A stretch of DNA of 64,000 nucleotides, taken from contig NZ_JALEKL010000011.1 in the NCBI RefSeq assembly GCF_022768985.1, positions 62,001-126,000 of the forward strand. Reading direction: 5' to 3'. Shown piece by piece: positions 19,687-28,381 of this stretch. The position numbers and the translations under genes were made by a program. Under the pieces are notes generated by a model. It saw only the letters and a program-made list of their open reading frames with translations. It made no database searches and was not told where the DNA came from. The first letter of the stretch is position 1; every line of letters starts with the position of its first letter. This DNA comes from Methanosphaera sp. Its GTDB lineage: Archaea > Methanobacteriota > Methanobacteria > Methanobacteriales > Methanobacteriaceae.

Positions 19687-20718
19687 ATGACATCTAAAGT
19701 ATTTTATATGAAAACTACAAAACAAAGTCCTGATGATATGAAAAGAGATTCTATTGAAAAATTACTCAGCCAAATTAATGACACTGATATTTTTAGAAAA
19801 GATGAAAATATAGCAGTTAAAGTAAATCTGGCAGATGTGAAAAATAAAGGATGTACAGATCCAATATATGTAGAAAAGCTAGTTGAAATTCTTAAAAGTT
19901 ACGATACAAACACACATTTAATCGACTCAAAACCATTATATCAACTAGATGAATGTGAAAAATACACATATGAAAATATAGATGTATGTCAACACATACT
20001 AAATGATAGTGAAATTAAAAAAGTAGATGTTGATGGTGAAATAATAAAAACTGCAAAACTATCAAAACAAATACATAACAGTGATAAAATCATCACACTC
20101 ACACAATTTAAGCCACATCACATCTGTGGAATTGCAGGTGCAATAAAAAATATGGCAATAGATACAGCAGTAAAATCAGGAAAAATAGAACAATACAGAC
20201 AAGCTGCACCTTTCATATCAAAAATAGGATGTCTTGCATGTAAAGTATGTATAAATGAATGTCCACAAAAGGCAGTAGAATTAAATTCAATAGCACAGAT
20301 AAACTACACAAAATGTATAGCATGTAACTTATGTGTACGCATATGTCCAAAAGATACAGTGAAAATTAACAGAATCAAATCAGACTTCATAAACAAGGCA
20401 ATATGTGAATATGCAAAAGCTGCAACAGAAAACAGAAAAAATGATATAATATACATAAACTTCCTTGATGATATAAAAGCAGACTATGAAGATACAAAAC
20501 AAGATGATGCAAATGAAAAACTATCAGATGACATAGCAATACTAATAAGTAACGATCCTGTTGCAATAGATCAGGCAAGCTATGACATGCTAAATGATGC
20601 AATTGGTGAGGATATTGTTGAAAAACTATGGAGAATCATAGATGCACAGATGCAACTTAACTATGCAGATAGCATTAATGTAGGATGTAAAGACTATGAA
20701 CTAGTTGAAATAAAATAA
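19687..20718 (+). CDS. DUF362 protein with two [4Fe-4S] clusters
   Basis: The N-terminal half is a DUF362 domain (IAVKVNLADVKNKGCTDPIY, TLTQFKPHHICGIAGAIKNM). A ferredoxin insert carries two CxxCxxCxxxCP motifs, CLACKVCINECP and CIACNLCVRICP, giving two [4Fe-4S] clusters. The segment AILISNDPVAIDQASYDML completes the DUF362 domain. An electron-transfer role is likely but no reaction is known. It is followed by the MoxR gene on the same strand. The ATG follows AAAGG. Confidence 0.8.
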   Translation: MTSKVFYMKTTKQSPDDMKRDSIEKLLSQINDTDIFRKDENIAVKVNLADVKNKGCTDPIYVEKLVEILKSYDTNTHLIDSKPLYQLDECEKYTYENIDVCQHILNDSEIKKVDVDGEIIKTAKLSKQIHNSDKIITLTQFKPHHICGIAGAIKNMAIDTAVKSGKIEQYRQAAPFISKIGCLACKVCINECPQKAVELNSIAQINYTKCIACNLCVRICPKDTVKINRIKSDFINKAICEYAKAATENRKNDIIYINFLDDIKADYEDTKQDDANEKLSDDIAILISNDPVAIDQASYDMLNDAIGEDIVEKLWRIIDAQMQLNYADSINVGCKDYELVEIK

Positions 20719-20797
20719 GCTATATTATTTTATAAAAAAAGATATAGAATTATAAATATTCTTTAGTTAAAAAAAAATATTCAGAGAGATAATCAAA

Positions 20798-21640
20798 ATG
20801 AAACAAATCGAAGAGATTAATGAAAAACTAGCTAAAAATAACTACATATCAAACGACCAAATTGATACAATTCTCTTTCTTGCACAAACACTAAAAAAAC
20901 CAATTCTAGTTGAAGGACCACCAGGAACAGGTAAAACAGAACTTGCAAAGAAGATTGCTGAAAGTTTTGATCGTGACTTTTTCAGAATTCAGTGTTATGA
21001 GGGAATTACATACGAACAAATTGTAGGAGAATGGAACTACCAGAAACAATTACTATATCTTGAAGCTGCACGTGAGAAAAAAGAGGATATGACAATATTT
21101 TCTAATGAATTTTTCATAAAAAGACCACTTCTCACAGCATTTAGTAATGAAAAACCATCAGTTCTTCTTATTGATGAAATTGACAAAGCAGATGAAGAAC
21201 TTGAAAGTTTCCTTCTTCAAGCACTTGGAGAACAAGAAATTACAGTAAATGATCTTGACACATTTAAACTTAAAAACGATATTATTGTTGTGTTAACATC
21301 AAATGCACAGAGAAACCTACTTGATGAAACAAAAGATAGATGTTTATACTTATATCTTGACTATCCTGACTTTGAACGTGAAGTTGAAATTGTAAAAAGA
21401 ATTATTCCACAAACAAAAGAAGGATTTGTAGAAGAGATGGTTGATAAAACTCAGAAAATAAGAAAACTTGAACTATCAAAAAAACCATCTGTAAGAGCAA
21501 CAGTTGACTGGGTAGAATCATTAATTGCACTTGGTGAGGTACCACCTACACGTGATGCACTTGAAAATACATTGAATGTTGTTGCTAAAAATCAGGAAGA
21601 TAAAGAAAAAATTATTAATGAAATATTAAATAAGATCTAA
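20798..21640 (+). CDS. MoxR-family AAA+ ATPase
   Basis: This is a MoxR-type chaperone ATPase that usually works with a von Willebrand A protein to mature or activate other complexes. Walker A is [15 protein letters not shown], Walker B is [15 protein letters not shown], and the sensor 1 asparagine is in [13 protein letters not shown]. The length of 280 aa is normal. Such genes are generally next to a VWA/CoxE gene; here the only VWA gene in the window is at 56635-57837. The start ATG lies 3' of AGAGA. Confidence 0.85.
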   Translation: MKQIEEINEKLAKNNYISNDQIDTILFLAQTLKKPILVEGPPGTGKTELAKKIAESFDRDFFRIQCYEGITYEQIVGEWNYQKQLLYLEAAREKKEDMTIFSNEFFIKRPLLTAFSNEKPSVLLIDEIDKADEELESFLLQALGEQEITVNDLDTFKLKNDIIVVLTSNAQRNLLDETKDRCLYLYLDYPDFEREVEIVKRIIPQTKEGFVEEMVDKTQKIRKLELSKKPSVRATVDWVESLIALGEVPPTRDALENTLNVVAKNQEDKEKIINEILNKI

Positions 21641-21671
21641 AAAAAACTTCACCTTCACTTTTTACTTTTTT

Positions 21672-22460
21672 TTAATTATTTTTTAATATAATATCTATTA
21701 CCTCACCTATTGAATCTATTTTATAGTCTACAGATTTTAGTAGATATTCTGGAAGTTCTTCTTTTTGTTCAACTGTAAGTATTGATGTATCAGAACTCTT
21801 TAGTGCTAGTTCATCGTTTGTATTGTTTCCTACCATGTAAACATAGTTTCCCTGATTTTGTAGTGTTTCTACTATTTGTTTTTTTATTTCACGATTTGCT
21901 GTATCATATACATTTTCAGGATTTACTCCTAGTATTTGTGCTATCTTATTTAGTGATTGTTTATTATCACCTGATGCTATGTATACTTCATATGAATTTT
22001 CATTTAGAGTATTTATTGTATTTTTTGTTTCATTAAAAAATACTCCTCCTGCTGTATATACATATTCTATTACACCATTAGTTGTATCTATTATTATTGC
22101 TGATCCACTGCATATTTCTATGTCATATTTTCTAATTAGTGCTTTTGCTGTTGTTGTTATTTGGCTTATTTTTGTTGTGTCATTTTCTAGTTTTTCTATT
22201 AGTTGTTGTTTTTCAATAGATTTTTGTGAGTAGCTTATTTCAAATTTTTCAGGATTTTCTTTCATGTACTCTGCTATTGTTTTATCATGTTTTATTAGTT
22301 CTTTTGTTGGCTGTTGCATTACAACAATTATTCTTCCAGGTTTTTCATTAGCTATACCTATAGTGTTTGTTTCATAAAATATATTTGATGTTTCAAGTTG
22401 TTTTATTGCAGTTACACGTCTAAGTAAAGTTCCAGCATTGTCAAATACTACGCATTTCAT
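21672..22460 (-). CDS. HAD-superfamily P-type-ATPase-like phosphatase
   Basis: The layout resembles the soluble archaeal HAD proteins related to the P-domain of P-type ATPases (MJ0968-like). The nucleophile motif is FDNAGTLL, the motif II region is VYIASGD, the lysine lies in REIKKQIVETLQ, and the distal motif is MVGNNTNDELAL. The second Asp of the canonical DxD is Ala, as in that subgroup, and the usual GDGxND reads GNNTND, which may weaken Mg binding. The gene converges on the MoxR gene with a 31-bp gap. Phosphatase activity is inferred. Confidence 0.6.
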   Translation of the reverse strand: MKCVVFDNAGTLLRRVTAIKQLETSNIFYETNTIGIANEKPGRIIVVMQQPTKELIKHDKTIAEYMKENPEKFEISYSQKSIEKQQLIEKLENDTTKISQITTTAKALIRKYDIEICSGSAIIIDTTNGVIEYVYTAGGVFFNETKNTINTLNENSYEVYIASGDNKQSLNKIAQILGVNPENVYDTANREIKKQIVETLQNQGNYVYMVGNNTNDELALKSSDTSILTVEQKEELPEYLLKSVDYKIDSIGEVIDIILKNN

Positions 22461-22606
22461 AAGTCATTACTTCCATTATTTTAAAGATAAAAATTTTTTG
22501 TACTAAATATTTAATTTTAATTTCAGAAAAAAGAGTGAATAATTCATAGTTAAGAGAAAGAGATTGAAGTTATATTAAAAAAAAGAAAGAAAAGGAATTT
22601 TGGTAC

Positions 22607-24250
22607 TTATAATGTACTTGCATCAATTCCTTCTGTATAAAGCATTTTGTTGTAGTCAAATACTTTAGTTGGACAAATTCTTTCACATCTAAGACATGCA
22701 CTACCATTACATAAATCAGAACGTATAGTTACTTCTTTATCTACAATAACAAGTGCTTTTTCTGGACATTCATTTACACATACTTGGCATGATGTACATT
22801 CATCAAATGTAGCTGTGAGTTTTGTACCTACTTCTTCAATAATTGAAAGACCATTTACACCAAGATCAGGGATATCACTGTCAAATACTTTATGTATATC
22901 TGGTTCTTCTTCAATTTCTGGTAAGTTACCGTATCCATAGGATTCTAACCATTCATCATATTTCCAAAGTGGCATGTTTTGTTCACAAAATGCAAGTTCA
23001 AGTCCATATATTTTTTCAAATATTTCAGATGTTGCAAGTGTAATATGGTTTCCACGCATTCCATCTGCAACTTCTTGTAATTCATCAAGAAGTTCTGGAT
23101 TTTCTACAATATCACGTGCCATGAGAAGTGATGTGTTACCTATCTGGTAGATATCATATGAACATGCAGGGATTTGACCTACAGCTAATGATTTAAGTGG
23201 ATCTACATAGAATCCTGAAGCTCCTGCCATGTAAACAGCATCAATATCTTCAAGATCAATATCTGCTTCTACACATAATGTAATGTGTGCTGCACGGAAT
23301 GCTCCTAATGCTTTTCCAATTTCTGTTAAATCTTTTTCAGATAAGTAAATTCCATCTTGTAAGTTAATTTTCTGGTTTGGTGTATTAATTGTAGGTATTG
23401 AAATTACTCCTTGTTCTGTACCTACACTGTATGCTGATATTACACCAGTACCTGTAATACCTGTAGCTTTTGTGTCAACTTCTGCTTCTTTAACAGTTTC
23501 TCCTGTTTTAATGTCAACTGTGTCACAGTCATCTACTTTAAGATCAGCATTTAATACTTCATTAACCCAGTTATCTCCATCAGGTTTTATGTCACAGATT
23601 GCACCAGGGGATGCAAGCATACCACATTCAATTGCTTGTCCTTCCATAGCAGGTCCTGCTGCTGCAGAACATGAAAAGATTTCTCCATCAATTACAAGTG
23701 CAATTTCAGCGTTTGTACCGAAATCTGATACAAGGTAAATTCCTTCTTTATCAACAACACCAGATTTTACGAGCATAGCAAGTGCATCTGCCCCAATTTC
23801 GTGTTTTATTGATGGTGGTATGTATACTTCTGCATCAGGGTTAATTTCTAAATCTACATCTGCAGGTTTTACAATTTGTGCATTTCTTTTAGGAGGTTCA
23901 ATATTTAATCTTTCCATTGCATTGGTTCCCCAGTATGCAAGATCTCTTATTTCTATGTTTTGGAATAAGGATAATTGTATAGGGTTTCCACATACAGCAA
24001 ATCTTGTAATTTTAGATTTATCTACTCCTAGTTGATCTACTACTTTATTTACAGCTTCAATTAAAACTTGGTGTGCTTCTTCTCTTCCTACATTTACAGC
24101 GAAGTGAAGATGATCCATTACATTTGCACCAGGTATTGGATGTCTAAGTGTTACTGTTGTTCCTATTGTTGAGTTATCTTCAACATTTAAAGCTTGAGCA
24201 CGAATACCACTTGTTCCGATATCCATTGCTATTGCATATTCTTCTGCCAT
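22607..24250 (-). CDS. mapA: Corrinoid-protein reductive activase (MapA/RamA type)
   Basis: The protein reactivates methanol corrinoid protein whose cobalt has slipped to Co(II), using ATP and electrons from its iron-sulfur clusters. The N-terminus EYAIAMDIGTSGIRAQAL begins an ASKHA-like ATPase fold, with YLVSDFGTNAEIALV and VYMAGASGFYVDP further on. The C-terminus carries two clusters: CTSCQVCVNECP, and CNGSACLRCERICP, whose first spacing is unusual, as in RamA. The length of 547 aa matches RamA. It lies directly downstream of mtaB-mtaC on the same strand, with its own 347-bp upstream region. AGGTGAT precedes the ATG. Confidence 0.85.
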   Translation of the reverse strand: MAEEYAIAMDIGTSGIRAQALNVEDNSTIGTTVTLRHPIPGANVMDHLHFAVNVGREEAHQVLIEAVNKVVDQLGVDKSKITRFAVCGNPIQLSLFQNIEIRDLAYWGTNAMERLNIEPPKRNAQIVKPADVDLEINPDAEVYIPPSIKHEIGADALAMLVKSGVVDKEGIYLVSDFGTNAEIALVIDGEIFSCSAAAGPAMEGQAIECGMLASPGAICDIKPDGDNWVNEVLNADLKVDDCDTVDIKTGETVKEAEVDTKATGITGTGVISAYSVGTEQGVISIPTINTPNQKINLQDGIYLSEKDLTEIGKALGAFRAAHITLCVEADIDLEDIDAVYMAGASGFYVDPLKSLAVGQIPACSYDIYQIGNTSLLMARDIVENPELLDELQEVADGMRGNHITLATSEIFEKIYGLELAFCEQNMPLWKYDEWLESYGYGNLPEIEEEPDIHKVFDSDIPDLGVNGLSIIEEVGTKLTATFDECTSCQVCVNECPEKALVIVDKEVTIRSDLCNGSACLRCERICPTKVFDYNKMLYTEGIDASTL

Positions 24251-24597
24251 TTTATCATCACCTAATTACTAATTTTCTAGAAAAAAAAATATAAATTCAT
24301 TCTATTTTAATTTGATATTTTCTTAATTAATAAAATATTTCTTTTAATATCATATAAATTTAGTTAATATTTTAGATTAAATAACAGTGTTATAAAAGAA
24401 AAAATTCATAAAAATACGTGAAAATTGATAAAAATAGTAATTTAGTTATAATAATTTGAAAAAAAGCTTAATTTAAAATAAGAAGTAATTTCAGATAGTT
24501 TAAAAAATTTAAAAAAAATAAAAATTAGAAGAGTTTAAACAACTCTTCTTTAGTTTCCTAAAAACAATTAAAATTATAGGTAAACAATTTATCCAAT
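24251..24597. other. Spacer between mtaC and mapA
   Basis: No gene is seen. The end near mtaC carries the hairpin at 24527-24549. The end near mapA holds TATA-like sequence (about 24286-24294 read on the minus strand), so mapA probably has its own promoter. Confidence 0.35.
24527..24549 (-). terminator. mtaC operon terminator hairpin
   Basis: AGAAGAGTT and AACTCTTCT form a perfect 9-bp stem with a 5-nt loop. On the minus strand it lies about 48 bp after the mtaC stop and is followed by a T-rich tract, as expected for transcription termination. Confidence 0.65.
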
Positions 24598-25443
24598 CTA
24601 GGAGTATGCAGCTACGTATTCTCCTACAATGTCGGAGTATTCGTTTCTGATATCTTCCCAGGTTTTACCATCGTCTACAATTGCGTCTGCAAGTTTAGGT
24701 ACGTGGTATGCTTCTACACCGTAGAATGTTTGTGGTGATTCTTCTACGAAGTCACGACGTACAGCTCCTCCACCACATCCAACAGGTGTATCGATTCCTG
24801 CTTCTTGTAATGCTGCTACAATTTTACCGAATTCGGTCATTGTTGTTGTCATTAATGCTGTTGCTGTCATTAATACAGGTTTGTGTTCTTGTGCTTGTTT
24901 TACTACTTCTAATGTAGGAACGTCACGACCTAAATCGATTGCACCGTATCCGTTTGCGTTTAAGAACATAACGATAAGGTTTTTACCGATGTCGTGTGGG
25001 TCTCCTTCTACAGCAAAGGTCATTACAGGAGCTTTTGTATCGGATTTGTGTCCGAGTTTTGCTTCACAAAGTGCTACTCCACTCATCATTGCATCTCCTG
25101 CAAGCATGAGATCAGGTAAGAAGAATTCACCTTTGGTGTATAATGCACTTACACCATCCATACCTTTCATTAAAGCGTTGTTAATGAGGTCGATTGGGTC
25201 TTCTCCAGCTTCTAAAGCTTCTGCTACTTTAGCATCACATGCTTCTTTGTCTCCGTAGAGTACTGTTAATGCTAAGTCTCTTTTTACTCCTTCTTCTTTT
25301 GGTAAGATTTCTACAACTTCTGGGTCGTCTTCAGGTTTGAGAGCTGGACCTTCAATTTTTACATTGTATCTTATAGCAATATCTTCGTATCCGTTTCCTT
25401 CATCGAATATTGCATCATATTTAAATAATGGACTGTCAGACAT
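24598..25443 (-). CDS. mtaC: Methanol corrinoid protein MtaC (copy 1)
   Basis: MtaC carries the corrinoid that accepts the methyl group of methanol from MtaB and donates it to MtaA. A helical cap domain (about residues 60-130, GVSALYTKGEFFLPDLMLAG) precedes the B12-binding Rossmann domain. The cobalt-ligating motif is GDPHDIGKN, with His near residue 150, followed by the GCGGGAVRRDF loop. It lies 30 bp after mtaB in the same operon. The N-terminal 20 residues differ from copy 2 while much of the rest is nearly identical. AGGAAGTG precedes the ATG. Confidence 0.95.
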   Translation of the reverse strand: MSDSPLFKYDAIFDEGNGYEDIAIRYNVKIEGPALKPEDDPEVVEILPKEEGVKRDLALTVLYGDKEACDAKVAEALEAGEDPIDLINNALMKGMDGVSALYTKGEFFLPDLMLAGDAMMSGVALCEAKLGHKSDTKAPVMTFAVEGDPHDIGKNLIVMFLNANGYGAIDLGRDVPTLEVVKQAQEHKPVLMTATALMTTTMTEFGKIVAALQEAGIDTPVGCGGGAVRRDFVEESPQTFYGVEAYHVPKLADAIVDDGKTWEDIRNEYSDIVGEYVAAYS

Positions 25444-25473
25444 AATTTTACACTTCCTAATAAATATCTAAAC

Positions 25474-26865
25474 TTATAACTCATACTGTGATGGGTCGTG
25501 TTCTTTTACTTTTCTTCCGTAACGTTTAATACATGCTTTTGCAAATTTATCTTGATCTTCTGGTAATTGTTCAATTGTTTTTTGTGCTGAATCTAAGCTG
25601 TCTCTTTCGAATCTTGTTAAGTACATTCTTTTTGCGTCTACAGCTTCGTTCATAATTGCACATGCTTCAAGAGCTGCTGCACGTGCTCTGAGGTAGATGT
25701 CTTCTCCATCTGCTACAATTGCTTCACCAATTCTGTAAGCGTTATCGTAAGCAAGTATAAGTGCTTGAGGGTCTCGGTATTTATCTGCTAATGTGTACAT
25801 ATCTCTTAGGTCTTTTTCTTTACCCATTTTTGTAGCTGTGTTCATTAAAGCACATTCGTATCCGAGTGATTGTAACCATACACCTGTTGTTGGTCCACCC
25901 ATTTCTTCTCTGTTGTATACAGATTCGTTACTCCAACAGTCTACTACTGCTGCTGCTAAGTTACCCATTAAGTCTGAGTGAGCACATGTTGCGTTTTTAC
26001 CTTCTGCACATACTGGAATACCACCGATTGCTTTTACAATAGGGTTTTCGTATCCACAGTCTTTTGTAGGTCCTGTTGCACCACATTCAACTGCTACAAG
26101 GCTTCTTGCTCCTGCAATACCTCTTGCAATTGCTGCAAGTGTGTGTGATACGTTTTTGGAGGTTAATCCTCCACCTAAGAACATTGCGGTGTTAGCTTGT
26201 GCACAGTCTGTGTCTCCACCAGGTACACAGTAGTCGTATTTGCTTGCTACATCTACGATTTTTGTCCACATGTATTCCATATCGATTGAACCTAATAATC
26301 CGATACCGTATAAGATAGCACGGATATCTCCTCTAGCAATACCGTAGTCTGATACTACTTTACCACCGATGGTTTCTACACATAAAATTGATGCTCCGTT
26401 TTCAGCACATGCTTCGAAGGATTCATCCATTGTTACGTCGAAGTCAGAACCTCTTAATCCACCCATATCTTCTTCACGAATATCTGCTACTGTTGACATT
26501 AAGGATGTTTTTGTTCCGTATTTGTCGTGTAATTCTTCGAGTTGTTCGATTTGTGTAGCTGTTGTTTTTGCAGAAATTTCTGCACTTTTTGTTTGTTGTG
26601 CTACGTGTTCTTGTTCGATCTGTAATGTTGGTAGACCTATTGCAGCTGCACGGTCACATGCTGAGAAAGCAATGTTTTTACATGTAGCAACCATACCTTC
26701 TACACTTGTTTCTGATCCTTCTGCAGGAGCTACTTTAATGTTAGGTACTACTTCACCTACTCCTAATTTTACACCAAATCCGTATTCTACAGGGTTTGCT
26801 GCTTGTCCAAATACTAAATCATCTACTGATTCATTTTCCATTTTTGTAAAACGTTTTAATACCAT
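25474..26865 (-). CDS. mtaB: Methanol:corrinoid methyltransferase MtaB (copy 1)
   Basis: MtaB is the zinc enzyme that cleaves the C-O bond of methanol and methylates the corrinoid of MtaC. The zinc ligands known in Methanosarcina barkeri (Glu164, Cys220, Cys269) correspond here to Glu164 in LCVETIGG, Cys221 in GGDTDCAQAN and Cys270 in TKDCGYENP. The length of 463 aa is typical. GGTGAA precedes the ATG. The gene order is mtaB then mtaC. The sequence TATGTGGGTATA lies 40 nt before the start. Confidence 0.95.
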   Translation of the reverse strand: MVLKRFTKMENESVDDLVFGQAANPVEYGFGVKLGVGEVVPNIKVAPAEGSETSVEGMVATCKNIAFSACDRAAAIGLPTLQIEQEHVAQQTKSAEISAKTTATQIEQLEELHDKYGTKTSLMSTVADIREEDMGGLRGSDFDVTMDESFEACAENGASILCVETIGGKVVSDYGIARGDIRAILYGIGLLGSIDMEYMWTKIVDVASKYDYCVPGGDTDCAQANTAMFLGGGLTSKNVSHTLAAIARGIAGARSLVAVECGATGPTKDCGYENPIVKAIGGIPVCAEGKNATCAHSDLMGNLAAAVVDCWSNESVYNREEMGGPTTGVWLQSLGYECALMNTATKMGKEKDLRDMYTLADKYRDPQALILAYDNAYRIGEAIVADGEDIYLRARAAALEACAIMNEAVDAKRMYLTRFERDSLDSAQKTIEQLPEDQDKFAKACIKRYGRKVKEHDPSQYEL

Positions 26866-26905
26866 ATATATTCACCAATTATATAAATTCTATATAAATT
26901 GTTTA

Positions 26906-26917
26906 TATACCCACATA
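26906..26917 (-). promoter_or_regulatory. Shared element TATGTGGGTATA at mtaB copy 1
   Basis: On the minus strand this reads TATGTGGGTATA, 40 nt before the mtaB start. The same 12 bases lie 39 nt before the second mtaB, preceded in both by an AT-rich AAAATAAT context. It is a candidate operator for the nearby regulators. Confidence 0.6.
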
Positions 26918-27416
26918 ATTATTTTAAAAAATTGTATTAAATTCATATGAATATTTTATTCATAAGTTAATACTTACAGTTAATACTATTATCATATAGA
27001 ATATAAAAAGGTTTATATTTCGTCGAAAAATCGAATTTTTAAAATAAGTCTTTAATTTTAAAATAAAGTAATTTTAGTACTATTTTTATGAATTAACTAC
27101 ATTTTAACATCTTTTTTTATAAAATAAGTTTAATTTAGTTTTAATTACTTATGTAATAAATTTTAATTAAAAATAAAAATTGTTTTAAAAGTATACAAGT
27201 AAATTAGAAATAATTTTTAGAAATATTGCAAAGTAATATTTTGTTTAACAAAAATGAACCAAAGTTTATTAAAAAGTAATACTTTTGGCTATATTACATG
27301 AGTTAATTTTAGGAGTTTATCTGATTATTCTAAAAAAAAATAAAAAAATAGAATAGGGTTGAAAAATTTCATTTTCCGTATTTAAAAAAAAATAATAAAA
27401 AAAATATAACAAATAA

Positions 27417-27442
27417 GATGAATCAGTTCATCTATGGATGAA
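27417..27442 (-). terminator. Alternative hairpins after mtaC copy 2
   Basis: On the minus strand the order is TTCATC-CATA-GATGAA-CTGA-TTCATC. The middle arm can pair with either neighbour, giving two mutually exclusive 6-bp hairpins with 4-nt loops. A T-rich tract follows, so the distal hairpin looks like a terminator. Confidence 0.5.
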
Positions 27443-27502
27443 ATCTGCTCACCTTACTTTAAACTTTTATGGTATCTTTCTGGTATTATTGCGTTTAACT
27501 AC

Positions 27503-28330
27503 TTAGGAGTATGCTGCTACGTATTCGCCTACAATGTCAGCATATTCATTTCTGATGTCTTCCCATGTTTTACCATCGTCTACGATAGCATCTGCAAGTT
27601 TAGGTACGTGGTATGCTTCTACACCGTAGAATGTTTGTGGTGATTCTTCTACGAAGTCACGACGTACAGCTCCTCCACCACATCCAACAGGTGTGTCGAG
27701 TCCTGCTTCTTGCATTAATGCTACGATTTTACCGAATGCTGTCATGGTTGTTGTCATTAAAGCTGTTGCTGTTACAAGTGCTGGTTTGTTTTCTTCAACT
27801 GCTTTTACAACATCTGCGTTAGGTACGTCACGACCAAGGTCTACTGCTTCGTATCCGTTTGCGTTTAAGAACATAACAATAAGGTTTTTACCGATGTCGT
27901 GAGGGTCACCTTCTACTGCACAACTTACTACTGTTGCTTTGGAGTCTGCTTTGTGTCCAAGTTTTGCTTCACAAAGAGCTACTCCACTCATCATTGCATC
28001 TCCTGCAAGCATGAGATCAGGTAAGAAGAATTCACCTTTGGTGTATAATGCACTTACACCATCCATACCTTTCATTAAAGCGTTGTTAATGAGGTCGATT
28101 GGGTCTTCTCCAGCATCGAGTGCTGCTGCTACTTTAGCATCACAATCATCTTTATCTCCGTAAAGTACTGCTAATGCTAAGTCTCTTTTTACTCCTTCTT
28201 CTTGAGGTAAGATTTCTACAACTTCTGGGTCGTCTTCAGGTTTGAGAGCTGGACCTTCTATTTTTACGTTGTATCTTATTGCAATTTTTTCATAATCTGT
28301 TACTTTATCAAATAATTCTACTAATGACAT
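27503..28330 (-). CDS. mtaC: Methanol corrinoid protein MtaC (copy 2)
   Basis: This second MtaC has 275 aa with the same helical cap, the GDPHDIGKN cobalt-ligand motif and the GCGGGAVRRDF loop as copy 1. The short N-terminus (MSLVELFDKVTDYEKIAIRY) is different. Two DNA stretches are identical to copy 1: 104 bp (27591-27694) and 137 bp (27978-28114). It follows mtaB copy 2 by 51 bp in one operon. AAGGATGTG lies upstream of the ATG. Confidence 0.95.
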   Translation of the reverse strand: MSLVELFDKVTDYEKIAIRYNVKIEGPALKPEDDPEVVEILPQEEGVKRDLALAVLYGDKDDCDAKVAAALDAGEDPIDLINNALMKGMDGVSALYTKGEFFLPDLMLAGDAMMSGVALCEAKLGHKADSKATVVSCAVEGDPHDIGKNLIVMFLNANGYEAVDLGRDVPNADVVKAVEENKPALVTATALMTTTMTAFGKIVALMQEAGLDTPVGCGGGAVRRDFVEESPQTFYGVEAYHVPKLADAIVDDGKTWEDIRNEYADIVGEYVAAYS

Positions 28331-28381
28331 TTATACGCACATCCTTTTTAATTTTTTAATTTTCCTTAACTACACTCCACC

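Larger units (their letters stand above)
26866..27502. other. Long regulatory spacer upstream of mtaB copy 1
   Basis: This 637-bp region has no gene. It contains the TATGTGGGTAT element near mtaB and a palindromic TCGA-AAAA-TCGA at 27025-27036. A block at 27211-27264 resembles one upstream of mtaB copy 2, and the terminator hairpins of mtaC copy 2 lie at its far end. Some of it probably forms a long mRNA leader (inference). Confidence 0.45.
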
